From Flavobacterium pallidum (lineage in GTDB: Bacteria; Bacteroidota; Bacteroidia; Flavobacteriales; Flavobacteriaceae), in contig NZ_CP029187.1 in the NCBI RefSeq assembly GCF_003097535.1, positions 2,852,001 to 2,916,000 on the forward strand: a stretch of DNA of 64,000 bases. The letters are read 5' to 3'. The notes beneath the pieces are model-generated. The model was not told where the DNA came from. It was given only the letters and a program-made list of their open reading frames with translations, and did no database searches. Of this stretch, positions 19,015 to 28,140 are shown one piece after another (the first letter of the stretch is position 1; every line of letters starts with the position of its first letter). A program made the translations under genes and the position numbers.

Positions 19015-19466
19015 GAAGCATTTGCATCAGCTGCCTCATCTGCCTTTTTCTAGTAAGCTGTAAAGCGAAGAAAACAGTGCCGAAATTTGTAAAAGTGGAA
19101 CCGACAGAAGTGAATTCCGCTTCAAAAAACCGTGCTTACGAGTTGGGTAAACGCATCTTAAGCAGCTGCAATACCTCACGCTTCAAGCCATTTACAACCA
19201 GCGAGGCAACCACAGAGATCATCAAAAACATCACACCTGAAAAAATCACCAAGACCTGCCAGAAGTTCCTTATAAAATATGGCAAGTTCCAGGACATCAA
19301 ATTGGCCCAGGTGTTGCAGAATAAATCAGATAATTCATTGATATTTAGGTATAAAGCAGACTATCAATGGAAACATACCGTCAGGGAGTTGCGCGTGACT
19401 GTAAATTCAGACGGAAAAGTTTCTGCTATAAAATCAGCGAACTGGGCAGAAAATTATGTCCCCTGA
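19011..19466 (+). CDS. Hypothetical lipoprotein
   Basis: A 151-residue lipoprotein with lipobox FLVSC (Cys17). The mature part is mixed alpha/beta with no recognised domain. The C-terminal half (about 105-150: FRYKADYQWKHTVRELRVTV, then DGKVSAIKSANW) resembles a small sheet domain of NTF2-like or DUF-type proteins, but I cannot place it. It overlaps the M23 gene by 4 bases, so both products may work together at the envelope (inference). Confidence 0.65.
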   Translation: MRSICISCLICLFLVSCKAKKTVPKFVKVEPTEVNSASKNRAYELGKRILSSCNTSRFKPFTTSEATTEIIKNITPEKITKTCQKFLIKYGKFQDIKLAQVLQNKSDNSLIFRYKADYQWKHTVRELRVTVNSDGKVSAIKSANWAENYVP

Positions 19467-19518
19467 AGACTGCCTTGAGCGTTTATAACCACATGATTAA
19501 CCCGTTTATATTTTTTAA

Positions 19519-19992
19519 ATGAATCCGAACCAACAACTTATCGAAGAATTTTACGCTGCATTCGCCAGCCACAATCCGGATACCATGGCGAGCTGTTACC
19601 ATCCGGATGTAATTTTCCAGGACCCTGTTTTCGGAATATTAAAAGGGAAAGACGTCAGCGACATGTGGCACATGCTTATTGAACGCAGCAAAGGGAATCT
19701 GGAAATTGAGTTTTCGCAAATCATCGCCGAAGGACACTCAGGATCGGCCGTCTGGGTCGCGAAGTACACTTTCAGCAGTACAAACCGGAATGTAGTGAAT
19801 GTCATTCATGCACAATTTGAATTCAGGGACGGACTCATTTTCCGGCATACCGACCATTTTAAGATATGGAAATGGAGCCAGCAGGCGTTGGGATTTAAAG
19901 GGTTTTTACTGGGATGGACGGGATTTCTCCAAAATAAAATACAGCAGCAGGCGCTCCATTCGCTTCGCAAATACCAATCCGGAAAATCCTGA
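19519..19992 (+). CDS. SnoaL-like (NTF2-fold) protein
   Basis: A 157-residue cytoplasmic protein with the SnoaL/NTF2-like pattern: LIEEFYAAFASHNPDTMASCYHPDVIFQDPVFG at the N-terminus, a WHMLIERSK helix, and a curved sheet ending GLIFRHTDHFKIWKWSQQALG. Such folds bind small hydrophobic ligands or act as isomerases or cyclases. No catalytic assignment is possible. It is convergent with menC, with only 9 bp between the stops. Confidence 0.75.
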   Translation: MNPNQQLIEEFYAAFASHNPDTMASCYHPDVIFQDPVFGILKGKDVSDMWHMLIERSKGNLEIEFSQIIAEGHSGSAVWVAKYTFSSTNRNVVNVIHAQFEFRDGLIFRHTDHFKIWKWSQQALGFKGFLLGWTGFLQNKIQQQALHSLRKYQSGKS

Positions 19993-20001
19993 TGAAATAG
20001 T

Positions 20002-21042
20002 TTATGATTCTAAATTGAATTCCTGTGATACCGCTTTATCATACCAAAGCGCACCACTTCTCACTTCTAGCGGACCGTCAAAATTATTGCTATAGAGCGC
20101 ACCTGTACCCAATCCTTGCGGCATCGGATTCTGAAGGGTATAAGTCCATTGCGCAATCGCATTCAGTCCAATATTGCTTTCCAGTGCGGAAGTCACCCAC
20201 CAACCGATATTGTATTTTTCGGCGAGCTCAATCCATTCGGTCGTACCGCGAAACCCACCAATAAAACTCGGTTTTAAAATGATGTATTGTGGCAGGATTT
20301 TTTGCAATAGATTTTCCTTTTCAGCATAATCAGCCACACCAATCAATTCTTCATCCAATGCGATGGAAAGAGAAGTGCTTTTGCAGAGCCCTGCCATACT
20401 GTCAGTATGATTTTTTGGAATCGGTTGTTCGATACTATGTAATTTAAATTCAGATAGTTGTATTATTTTATATAAAGCTGAATCTAAAGAGAAAGCGCCG
20501 TTCGCATCAACCCGGATTTCGATTTGCTCCGGTGTAAAATGACTACGGATAAAGCGCAATAATCCGAGTTCTTTCTCAAAATCGATAGCGCCTATTTTGA
20601 GTTTAATGCATGAAAACCCTGCGTGGATTTTTTCCTCAATCTGTTGTTTCATAAAAGCCTCGTCACCCATCCAGACCAGGCCGTTTATTGGAATTGATTT
20701 TGTGCCGTCGGTAAATTCCGATGGAAACAGGAGGAATGGATTTTGCGATTCCAATGAGCGGAAAGCCATTTCAACTCCGAACTGTATCGAGGGAAATTCA
20801 CGTAAAGATTCCCACAATTGCTGCACTCCTAAATGGATATGGCTGCAAACCCATTTTAATTTCTCTTCATAGTCGTCACGGTCGTCAAAACTTAAACCGC
20901 GCAGGATGCCACATTCTCCTATTCCCTTTTTACCGTCATGTTCAATCACGAGGAACCAGGTTTCCTTTTGGGTAAGGATGCCGCGCGACGTTCCTGAAGG
21001 CCGTTTGAAATCAAGAAAATACCTATGATAAGACGCTTTCAA
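20002..21042 (-). CDS. menC: o-Succinylbenzoate synthase
   Basis: Enolase-superfamily enzyme of menaquinone synthesis: dehydrates SHCHC to o-succinylbenzoate. The 346 residues contain the superfamily set: KLKIG (Lys acid/base), DANGAF and EQPIP (metal ligands), ALDEEL (third metal region) and ILKPSFIGG (second Lys). Start: the only plausible codon is TTG at 21042, one base after the TPR gene stop; no in-frame ATG lies between the upstream TAA and the conserved sequence KASYHRYFLDFKRPSGTSRG. Tight coupling to the upstream TPR gene suggests one transcript. Confidence 0.9.
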   Translation of the reverse strand: MKASYHRYFLDFKRPSGTSRGILTQKETWFLVIEHDGKKGIGECGILRGLSFDDRDDYEEKLKWVCSHIHLGVQQLWESLREFPSIQFGVEMAFRSLESQNPFLLFPSEFTDGTKSIPINGLVWMGDEAFMKQQIEEKIHAGFSCIKLKIGAIDFEKELGLLRFIRSHFTPEQIEIRVDANGAFSLDSALYKIIQLSEFKLHSIEQPIPKNHTDSMAGLCKSTSLSIALDEELIGVADYAEKENLLQKILPQYIILKPSFIGGFRGTTEWIELAEKYNIGWWVTSALESNIGLNAIAQWTYTLQNPMPQGLGTGALYSNNFDGPLEVRSGALWYDKAVSQEFNLES

Positions 21043-21043
21043 A

Positions 21044-22240
21044 TTATTGGAATAATTTTAAGATACGCTCAAAATCCCCTGAATCAATCTTCGCCGACCT
21101 GAAATCGTTAAAATCAGCGGTGGCTTTTTCTTTCCAGCTTAAGGAAGCCGTAACATTCTGCATCATGTATTTCTTATGCAGTGCTTTTGCTGCCTGGAAA
21201 TCATTATTTAGAAGATAAGCATGTGCGAGATTCAGCTTAATCAGAAGTTCCGAATTATCCAATTTTTCGCCTTCCTTAAATGCCTTTATTGCTTTTTCAT
21301 ATTGTTTCGAATACAGATAATACTGACCGATAGCGTTGTAATCCAGAGCTTTTGCAGTACCGCGGTCTATAATCCCGGCCTGGAGCAACCTGATCGCTTC
21401 GTTGTATTTCCTGTTTTTGAAATGCTTTGCCGCATCATTCCTGATGTTGGACTGTATCGAAAGATTGTCTTCGGATTTTGAAAGGCAGGAATTTCCAAGG
21501 TCCTTGAAAACTTTGGTTTTTTCGACTGCAAGGAGTTTCGAATACTGGTCGTAAGTATATTTTTTCTGCATTTTCTCTAGAATACAAACGCAGTAATCGT
21601 CCGGAGAAAGCATCAATTCGGCAATATCAGAAGTTTTACTGATGGCCAGAATATTTTTACGGTTTTCGACAGTCCAGCCGCGGTTCAGGTTCCTGTCGAC
21701 CCATGGCACGACTTCCAGCACAATTTTCGCCTTCATAAGCCAATTCTTGCTTTCAAACCCGAACCACATCGCATCGCTGCCGAAACAGGACGATTTATCA
21801 ATAGAAAGCCTTTTGGCGTCTTTGCTTAAGGGATCACTTTGTTTCCAGCAGGATTTATCGGTTTTGCCTTCCTTGACATATGCCGATGCGTTTTTTTCTG
21901 ATGAAAACACGGCATAAGTGCATTTGTCGTCACCCGAAACTTTTGACATCAGGAAAACCGCACCTGCTGATCCCTGGCTGATTCCCGTAGGATCCGGAAT
22001 CGATTTCAATACAGAAACCAGGCTGTTTGCCATTTGCTGGTTGTCGTCAAGCAGCGTAATCCGGAAAACAACTTCGGTGGTTCCGGTTGGAAAATCCTCG
22101 GTGCGGATAACGATGCGGTCGCCGGCACCGAGCTTTATTTCCTTGGTTGTTGCACGGTCTTTATCCCAATATCCTTCAGGCTGGGCAAAAACCCATTGGC
22201 TGATGATGAGGAAAAGGCAAATGATGTTTTTTGTTTTCAT
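21044..22240 (-). CDS. Secreted TPR-containing protein
   Basis: A 398-residue protein with a signal peptide (cleavage near VFAQ, residue 20), a beta-rich N-terminal domain with four cysteines (C112, C131, C147 and CVC near 216) and C-terminal tetratricopeptide repeats (about 265-375: AAKHFKNRKYNEAIRLLQAG, AIGQYYLYSKQYEKAIKAFK, NLAHAYLLNNDFQAAKALHK). TPRs mediate protein contacts. It lies between two menaquinone genes, but the sequence gives no reason to assign it to that pathway. A family-2 hairpin element occupies the space upstream of it. Confidence 0.75.
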   Translation of the reverse strand: MKTKNIICLFLIISQWVFAQPEGYWDKDRATTKEIKLGAGDRIVIRTEDFPTGTTEVVFRITLLDDNQQMANSLVSVLKSIPDPTGISQGSAGAVFLMSKVSGDDKCTYAVFSSEKNASAYVKEGKTDKSCWKQSDPLSKDAKRLSIDKSSCFGSDAMWFGFESKNWLMKAKIVLEVVPWVDRNLNRGWTVENRKNILAISKTSDIAELMLSPDDYCVCILEKMQKKYTYDQYSKLLAVEKTKVFKDLGNSCLSKSEDNLSIQSNIRNDAAKHFKNRKYNEAIRLLQAGIIDRGTAKALDYNAIGQYYLYSKQYEKAIKAFKEGEKLDNSELLIKLNLAHAYLLNNDFQAAKALHKKYMMQNVTASLSWKEKATADFNDFRSAKIDSGDFERILKLFQ

Positions 22241-22260
22241 GTTTGGGAAAGCGTGGCATT

Positions 22261-22370
22261 AGCCCGGATGGAAGCGGCATCCTTTTTTATTTTTTTGAAA
22301 AATGCGCTTTGACTGCGCTTAAGCGTGACAAAAATAAAAAAGATATAGCGGACAGCCGGATGAGCTCCTA
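22261..22370 (-). repeat. Dispersed hairpin element, family 2, copy 2
   Basis: On the minus strand it reads CCGGCTGTCCGCTATATC, a T-rich arm, a loop with nested GCGCTT palindromes, an A-rich arm, then GGATGCCGCTTCCATCCGGG. The blocks match the copy at 8423-8496. It lies between two minus-strand genes, so it could end the upstream transcript, attenuate the next one, or be a processed RNA. Confidence 0.8.
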
Positions 22371-22374
22371 AAAA

Positions 22375-23052
22375 TTATAAATCGATCGAATCGCCTATAT
22401 CCAAAAGCATTAAATCTTTGCCTTTGTCGAAAAACTGGCGGATGGCTTTTTCTTTGTTGATGATGATGTAGCCAAAAGTATCGTAATGCACGCCAAGGAC
22501 TTTGTCACATTCCACGAAATCTGAAGCGATGATCGCATCTTCGATATCCATTGTAAAATTATCACCGATGGGCAAAATGGCTAAATCCAGTTTTGTACGC
22601 AACGGGATCAGCTTCATATCCATAGTAAGCGCAGTATCGCCGGCGATGTAAATATTCTTGTGTTCGCCTTCAATTACAAAGCCGCCCGGGTTGCCACCGT
22701 AAGTCATGTCCGGAAACTGGCTTGAATGGATCGCGTTGACGTATTTGACTTTTCCGAAATCAAACTGCTTGCTGCCGCCGTGGTTTAATGGATGCGCCCT
22801 GAAGCCTTTTCCTTCATAATATGACGCGATTTCAGCATTGGAAACGATGACTGCATTGGTGCGTTTCGCAATGGCTTCGACATCAAGCACGTGATCGCCA
22901 TGGGCATGTGTGAGCAGGATGTAATCTGCTTTAAGCGAATGGATGTTGATGTGCGACGCCTTATCATTGGCGGAAATGTAAGGGTCTACGAGAATATTTT
23001 TTCCGCTCACCTCAATGCCGAGTGATGCGTGTCCGTAAAAGGTTATTTTCAT
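22375..23052 (-). CDS. UPF0173-type metallo-beta-lactamase-fold hydrolase
   Basis: A 225-residue metal-dependent hydrolase of the UPF0173 group. It has the beta-lactamase-fold N-terminus ITFYGHASLGIEV, ligand motif THAHGDHVLD (about 48-57), a second His in NAIHSSQFPD, Asp in IAGDTALT and a late His in VLGVHYDTFG. The physiological substrate is unknown. It ends only 5 bp before the start-side of menA's stop and is probably co-transcribed with menA. The recurring position next to menA suggests a link to quinone metabolism (inference). Confidence 0.85.
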   Translation of the reverse strand: MKITFYGHASLGIEVSGKNILVDPYISANDKASHINIHSLKADYILLTHAHGDHVLDVEAIAKRTNAVIVSNAEIASYYEGKGFRAHPLNHGGSKQFDFGKVKYVNAIHSSQFPDMTYGGNPGGFVIEGEHKNIYIAGDTALTMDMKLIPLRTKLDLAILPIGDNFTMDIEDAIIASDFVECDKVLGVHYDTFGYIIINKEKAIRQFFDKGKDLMLLDIGDSIDL

Positions 23053-23057
23053 GGTAT

Positions 23058-24029
23058 TTAGTTTTGTTGTGTAAAATATAGGTAAATCTGCAGCAATATG
23101 TCCGTAAAGAAATAAATCATCGAAAGCGCCAGCAATATGGATAACGCAAAGGTACTTAAGGCCAGTTTTTTAAGTTCCGGATCGAGTTTTTTCGGGTCTT
23201 TGTTTTTGGCGACCGTGATCAAATGCTTGATAATCGGGATGTAAGCCAAAAGGAAAATATAAATGTCGGCGTTGAATTCCCCTGGATTAGCATCCTTATA
23301 CAAATCAAAGCAAATCGCGAAAATCAAGGCCAGAACCATCGCTGAGACTAACAGAAAGTAATGGTAGACTTTCGCTTTGGCACCGCCTATTTTTACGACA
23401 ATGGTATTTTTATTCGATTTCCTGTCTGATTCCTCATCGCGCATATTGTTCAGGTTCAGTACGCCGGTGCTCAGAAAACCGATTGCCATGGCCGGAAGGA
23501 TCAGCAAAGGATCGATTGTTTTCAAGACCATAAAACTCACCCCGATCGTACTTACCAGGCCAAAGAAAATGAATACGAATACGTCGCCGTAACCTCGGTA
23601 TCCGTAAGCCGTATCCCCAACCGTATAACGGATTGCGGAGAAAATCGCCAGGATTCCGAGTATGAGATAAAACAGTGAATAGGTAATGTTCGTGTCCCGA
23701 AAGGCCACATAAATTAATGCTACAGCCGAGCACAACGTCAAAACTGAAGTGATCATAATCGCCTTTTTCATCGCCTGCGGGGAAATCACGCCACTTTGTA
23801 TCGCGCGCTTCGGCCCGACGCGGTCATCGTTGTCCGTGCCCTTCATACCATCACCGTAATCATTGGCAAAGTTGGAAAGTATCTGCAGCAGCAGCGTGGT
23901 ACTTAATGCCGATATGACGATTTTCCAATTAAAAATAGACTGTGACATCGCATAAAAACTCCCAACAATAATGCCTGATACGGAAAGTGGTAATGTCCTG
24001 ACCCTTGCGGCTTCGATCCAATGTTTCAT
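23058..24029 (-). CDS. menA: 1,4-Dihydroxy-2-naphthoate polyprenyltransferase
   Basis: UbiA-superfamily membrane enzyme that attaches the polyprenyl chain to dihydroxynaphthoate, forming demethylmenaquinone at the inner membrane. The 323 residues have about eight or nine hydrophobic helices. The first Asp-rich motif is NFANDYGDGMKGTDNDDR (about 52-69) and the second is LNNMRDEESDRK (about 192-203), both expected to bind Mg-diphosphate. It lies between the PH-domain genes and the UPF0173 hydrolase, all on the minus strand. Confidence 0.92.
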   Translation of the reverse strand: MKHWIEAARVRTLPLSVSGIIVGSFYAMSQSIFNWKIVISALSTTLLLQILSNFANDYGDGMKGTDNDDRVGPKRAIQSGVISPQAMKKAIMITSVLTLCSAVALIYVAFRDTNITYSLFYLILGILAIFSAIRYTVGDTAYGYRGYGDVFVFIFFGLVSTIGVSFMVLKTIDPLLILPAMAIGFLSTGVLNLNNMRDEESDRKSNKNTIVVKIGGAKAKVYHYFLLVSAMVLALIFAICFDLYKDANPGEFNADIYIFLLAYIPIIKHLITVAKNKDPKKLDPELKKLALSTFALSILLALSMIYFFTDILLQIYLYFTQQN

Positions 24030-24051
24030 TTTAGTGATAATTATTTATTAA

Positions 24052-25563
24052 CTACATCCAATTGCTGTCGGACGTTTCCAGTTCATACAGCCATAAATTC
24101 GCGTAACTTCTGATGGTCTCAAAATTCCCGAGCTGAAAGCTGATGTTTCCGCCTGCGGTGTGCAAGGTTACAGAACCAATGTTGAGATTCTTATGCCAGA
24201 ATAATTGCGATGTGGTAACCGCCTGGATTTTCTGAGGCTCGATGATTTCGTTGCTGATATCCCATGCCCCGCTTTGTTTTATGATAAAATCATCATGAAT
24301 AAAAAGGCGGTTGTTCCTGAATTTGAAGTATTGCAGCAGGGCCAGCAACACAATATAAATACCGACAAAATAATACAGGTTTTCATTTTCAGTACCGCTA
24401 TAACTTTTGATGAAGAAAAATCCGGAAACCGGGATTACTATGGTCAGGAATATCGAAAATACGAGCTTGCGCCAATTCGGCAGCAACATGAGCCCTTTCT
24501 GCGGAAGCGAATGGAACATCAGTTTTAAGATTTCATCGCGTTCGGCGGCATTGCAGCCCGGGATTTCGATAGCCGTATTTTTTTGCTCTTTCTCACCGCT
24601 GGTTGCCTGGCGGATGCGCATTTGGAGGATGCCCATTTTCTTTTGGAAATAATTCTGCGTAACGACAGCAATCTGTACTTTTTCAGGTTTCAGGATGGTA
24701 CTTTTGGTATTCAATAGACCAAAGGAAAGCAACAGTGTGCCTTGCTGCTTTTGAATCGTAAAATCAAAATAACGCAACACCATCCTGAAGACGTTAACGA
24801 TGATAATCACAGCAAAAATCAACAATGTTACAACGATAATCAATTCAACCACAGTAAATTGCGAAACATAACTGTCTATCCGGCCAGTATCGATATTATC
24901 GCCGCCGTAAACCTGTTTCACATTTTCATAGGTCGAAAAGAAAAAGGCCAGCATCAGCAGGAAGCTTTTTACATAATTCGATGTGATGCCCATCTTAAGC
25001 AGGCTGGGAAAACTGATTTTTACGAATGGCACAGGCGATTCGGCAATATTATCCTGGAATGCCTCACCTGTTTCGTAAAAAACTTCTACAACCGGTTTAC
25101 TGAAATTATGTTCGAGAAGACGCGTTTTCAGATCAGTGGCAATCGCATGTGATATGGCTTTAATCGAGACTTCTTCTTTTGAAGAACCGGCAGTATCGAC
25201 ATCGAGCGAATGCACGCCGATAATCTTCTGGATCAGTGATTGCTTAATATTGACCTGTTGTATTTTATTGAGGTTAATGGTGGTTCGGGATTTATTCAGG
25301 ACGCCTTCGGTAATGACAAATTCGTCATGCTCACTATCCAGGAAAAAAGTAAAATTGATGTACTTCAGCCATGCAATAACGCCGATAAAGACTAATATTC
25401 CAATGATTGCAGCCCCAACATATAATTGTGGGATTTTCGGGTTGATCACCAATACGATCAGGATAGGGAATAATGCCTTGGCCAAATGCCTCACCGTATC
25501 GAAGAACATGACGATGATCCCAACTGCGGACTGCCTTTGCGGCTGACTGAAATCGGGTTTCAT
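24052..25563 (-). CDS. PH-domain (bPH2/YdbT-like) membrane protein
   Basis: A 503-residue membrane protein resembling YdbT: paired N-terminal hydrophobic helices, then repeated bacterial PH domains, e.g. DEFVITEGVLNKSRTTINLNKIQQVNIKQSLIQ (given in part: EGVLNKSRTTINLNKIQQV), GTLLLSFGLLNTKSTIL, and a last one near DDFIIKQSGAWDISN. Transmembrane pairs occur near 25-70, 195-260 and 360-405. The function of this family is unclear; in Bacillus, YdbS/YdbT affect sensitivity to some antimicrobial peptides. Its start overlaps the stop of the upstream PH gene by one base (TAATG). Confidence 0.82.
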   Translation of the reverse strand: MKPDFSQPQRQSAVGIIVMFFDTVRHLAKALFPILIVLVINPKIPQLYVGAAIIGILVFIGVIAWLKYINFTFFLDSEHDEFVITEGVLNKSRTTINLNKIQQVNIKQSLIQKIIGVHSLDVDTAGSSKEEVSIKAISHAIATDLKTRLLEHNFSKPVVEVFYETGEAFQDNIAESPVPFVKISFPSLLKMGITSNYVKSFLLMLAFFFSTYENVKQVYGGDNIDTGRIDSYVSQFTVVELIIVVTLLIFAVIIIVNVFRMVLRYFDFTIQKQQGTLLLSFGLLNTKSTILKPEKVQIAVVTQNYFQKKMGILQMRIRQATSGEKEQKNTAIEIPGCNAAERDEILKLMFHSLPQKGLMLLPNWRKLVFSIFLTIVIPVSGFFFIKSYSGTENENLYYFVGIYIVLLALLQYFKFRNNRLFIHDDFIIKQSGAWDISNEIIEPQKIQAVTTSQLFWHKNLNIGSVTLHTAGGNISFQLGNFETIRSYANLWLYELETSDSNWM

Positions 25564-26078
25564 TATAGCTTTTTTTGAATTTTGCCCATCAGGAGCTGTT
25601 TGATGTTTTCGGCCTCCACTTTCTCGATACCGGGGATTTCAATATCGCTCGAACCACCACCTGCAGTAAATATTTCTACTTTCGCCAGACCGAACATCCG
25701 TGAAATAAACCCTTCATGTAACGAGACATGCTGCACTCTGTTATAAGGAATTACGATGGTATTTGTAGCAATTACACCCCGCCTGAATATCACGTCGTGC
25801 TCACGGAATGCGTAGGCTTTCTTCTTAAATCCAAAGCGCAGGAACAGCAGCAATATAATGGTAAAAACTACATAGGCAAGGCTGATTTCCATCTGATATT
25901 CCACCCATTCCTCAATATTATAGGAAGCAAAACCCAAAGCGATTCCTACGATAATCATCACGATTAAAGTGTTAATCATGATGACTTTGCAATAAAAGCG
26001 ATGGAGTCTGGTCATTTCAACGGCTTCGAATCTCGGAAGCTGCTTCGTATCAATTGTCTTATTCGTAAAATTTTCCAT
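25563..26078 (-). CDS. Small PH-domain (YdbS-like) membrane protein
   Basis: A 171-residue protein with two membrane helices (about 33-55 and 65-85) followed by one bacterial PH domain containing HDVIFRRGVIATNTIVIPYN and VQHVSLHEGFISRMFGLAKV. This is the YdbS-type partner of the larger YdbT-like protein, to which it is translationally coupled. The pair probably forms one membrane complex (inference from the conserved pairing). It lies between menB and menA. Confidence 0.82.
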   Translation of the reverse strand: MENFTNKTIDTKQLPRFEAVEMTRLHRFYCKVIMINTLIVMIIVGIALGFASYNIEEWVEYQMEISLAYVVFTIILLLFLRFGFKKKAYAFREHDVIFRRGVIATNTIVIPYNRVQHVSLHEGFISRMFGLAKVEIFTAGGGSSDIEIPGIEKVEAENIKQLLMGKIQKKL

Positions 26079-26120
26079 ATTTTCTGTCTGTTAACTGAAC
26101 ACTGCTACTGCCAACTGTCC

Positions 26121-26963
26121 TTACGGCAGCCATTTGTTTTTCCCGAAATCCGGCCTGCGTTTTTCAAGGAATGCATTGCGGCCTTCCTTGGCTTCTTCAG
26201 TCATATAAGCCAAGCGCGTCGCTTCGCCGGCAAAAACCTGCTGACCGACCATGCCATCATCGGTAAGGTTCATCGCAAATTTAAGCATCTTGATCGAGGT
26301 CGGGGATTTCTGCAGGATTTCCTGGGCCCATTCGTAGGCCGTATCTTCCAATTCCGCATGGGGAATTACCGCATTGACCATCCCCATTTCAAAAGCGTCC
26401 TGGGCAGAATAATTGCGCCCTAGGAAAAATATCTCACGGGCCTTCTTCTGCCCTACCATTTTAGCAAGGTAAGCAGAACCGTAACCGCCATCGAAACTCG
26501 TTACATCGGCATCTGTCTGTTTAAAAATCGCGTGTTCCTTACTGGCCAAAGTCATATCGCAAACCACGTGCAGGCTGTGTCCGCCACCTACTGCCCAGCC
26601 TGGAACTACGGCAATGACGACTTTCGGCATAAAACGTATCAGACGCTGCACTTCAAGGATATTCAATCTATGCTGCCCGTCGTCACCAATATACCCCTGA
26701 TGGCCGCGGGCATTCTGGTCGCCGCCGCTGCAGAAAGAATAAACGCCATCTTTTGTTGAAGGCCCTTCTGCGGAAAGCAAAATCACGCCTATCGAAGTAT
26801 CTTCCTGCGCGTCATAAAAAGCCTGGTACAATTCGCTCGTGGTTTTCGGTCGGAAAGCATTCCTTACATTCGGGCGGTTGAACGCGATGCGCGCCACGCC
26901 ATTGGATTTCCTGTAAGTGATGTCTTCAAAATCTTTAACAGTTTCCCACTGTATTTGAGCCAT
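26121..26963 (-). CDS. menB: 1,4-Dihydroxy-2-naphthoyl-CoA synthase
   Basis: Crotonase-fold enzyme that cyclises o-succinylbenzoyl-CoA in menaquinone synthesis. The 280 residues contain SFCSGGDQNARG (oxyanion/substrate loop, about 77-88), GWAVGGGHSLHVVCDMTLAS and the active-site strand FKQTDADVTSFDGGYGSAYL. At position 151 an Asp stands where the E. coli enzyme has Gly156. By the published division of MenB enzymes this marks a type II, bicarbonate-independent enzyme. It is transcribed divergently from the C1 peptidase across only 70 bp. Confidence 0.93.
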   Translation of the reverse strand: MAQIQWETVKDFEDITYRKSNGVARIAFNRPNVRNAFRPKTTSELYQAFYDAQEDTSIGVILLSAEGPSTKDGVYSFCSGGDQNARGHQGYIGDDGQHRLNILEVQRLIRFMPKVVIAVVPGWAVGGGHSLHVVCDMTLASKEHAIFKQTDADVTSFDGGYGSAYLAKMVGQKKAREIFFLGRNYSAQDAFEMGMVNAVIPHAELEDTAYEWAQEILQKSPTSIKMLKFAMNLTDDGMVGQQVFAGEATRLAYMTEEAKEGRNAFLEKRRPDFGKNKWLP

Positions 26964-27033
26964 ATTTATATTATTTTAGCGTAAAAATAAACCATTTTTC
27001 AGACTTAAATAAACAAAAACCAACTTAAATAAA

Positions 27034-28140
27034 ATGAAAAAAAGCATTTTCAGCTTAGCATTGCTGTCGATCGGATTTTGCGGTTACAGCCAAGCCTATG
27101 AATTCCAAACTGTTAAAGATATTGAAGCAACACCAATTATTTCGCAGGACCAGACCGGAACCTGCTGGAGCTTCTCCACCACCTCTTTCCTTGAAGCCGA
27201 AATCATCAGGATTACAGGAAAGCCGATCGATCTTTCGGAAATGTTTAATGTAAGGCATACCTATGATAAAAAAGCATGGACGTATGTCATGCGCCAGGGG
27301 CATGCGCAATTCGGCGAAGGCGGTTTGGCGCATGATGTCATCAACAGTGCTAAGGAATTTGGCGTTGTTCCGGAAGATGCCTACACCGGCTTGACGGGAA
27401 GCGCCACAAAATACAATCATGCCAAGATGGTCGCCGAACTTGAAAAAATGTTAAAAGGTTATGCCGATCCGGGAAAAAAATTATCACCTGAATGGAAAAG
27501 TGAAGTCAAGAAAGTGCTTGATGAAACTTTAGGAAAATCGGTTACCGAATTCAATTACCAGGGGAAAATGTACACGCCGAAAAGCTTCCTGGAAATGACA
27601 AAACTGAAACTCCAGGATTATGTGACAATTTCGTCTTATATTAACGAGCCGTATTATAAACCGTTCATTCTTGACATTCCGGACAATTTTTCTAACGGAA
27701 GTTTCTACAACATGCCTTTGGATGAATTCATGCAGAATATCGACAACGCCATTGATAAAGGCTATACTCTGGCTTTGGATATCGATGTTACCGAAGATAC
27801 TTTTTCAGCAGACAAACAATTGGCGGTAATCCCAGCCGATGATGCCGATAAGAAATCAATCCTGACAGAAATCAAGCCTGAAAGACAGATCACGCCGGAT
27901 TTCCGCCAGGCCGAATTTGAGAATTTCGACACCACTGATGATCATTTGATGCACATCGTCGGGAAAGTGAAAGACCAGAAAGGCAATATGTATTATAAAG
28001 TGAAAAATTCGTGGGGAAGCAAAGGCCCGCATTCAGGATTCGTTTATATGAGCGTTCCTTATGTGCGCCTGAAAGCGATTTCGGTTTTGGTACACAAAGA
28101 TGGGCTGCTTAAGAAAACCAAAAAAGAATTGGGCGTATAA
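27034..28140 (+). CDS. Exported C1-family (bleomycin-hydrolase-like) cysteine peptidase
   Basis: A 368-residue papain-superfamily peptidase of the aminopeptidase C/bleomycin hydrolase branch. Catalytic motifs are DQTGTCWSFS (Cys44), DDHLMHIVG (His) and VKNSWG (Asn). Unlike the cytoplasmic bleomycin hydrolases it has a signal peptide (MKKSIFSLALLSIGFCGYSQ), so it acts outside the cytoplasm. Its length is shorter than the usual 440-450 residues. Its stop overlaps the next ATG by one base. Confidence 0.88.
   Translation: MKKSIFSLALLSIGFCGYSQAYEFQTVKDIEATPIISQDQTGTCWSFSTTSFLEAEIIRITGKPIDLSEMFNVRHTYDKKAWTYVMRQGHAQFGEGGLAHDVINSAKEFGVVPEDAYTGLTGSATKYNHAKMVAELEKMLKGYADPGKKLSPEWKSEVKKVLDETLGKSVTEFNYQGKMYTPKSFLEMTKLKLQDYVTISSYINEPYYKPFILDIPDNFSNGSFYNMPLDEFMQNIDNAIDKGYTLALDIDVTEDTFSADKQLAVIPADDADKKSILTEIKPERQITPDFRQAEFENFDTTDDHLMHIVGKVKDQKGNMYYKVKNSWGSKGPHSGFVYMSVPYVRLKAISVLVHKDGLLKKTKKELGV

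Noticed and set aside
22329..22336. TATTTTTG on the minus strand upstream of the TPR gene as a promoter
   Set aside because: It lies inside the arm of the family-2 hairpin, so the match follows from the T-rich arm and is not independent evidence.
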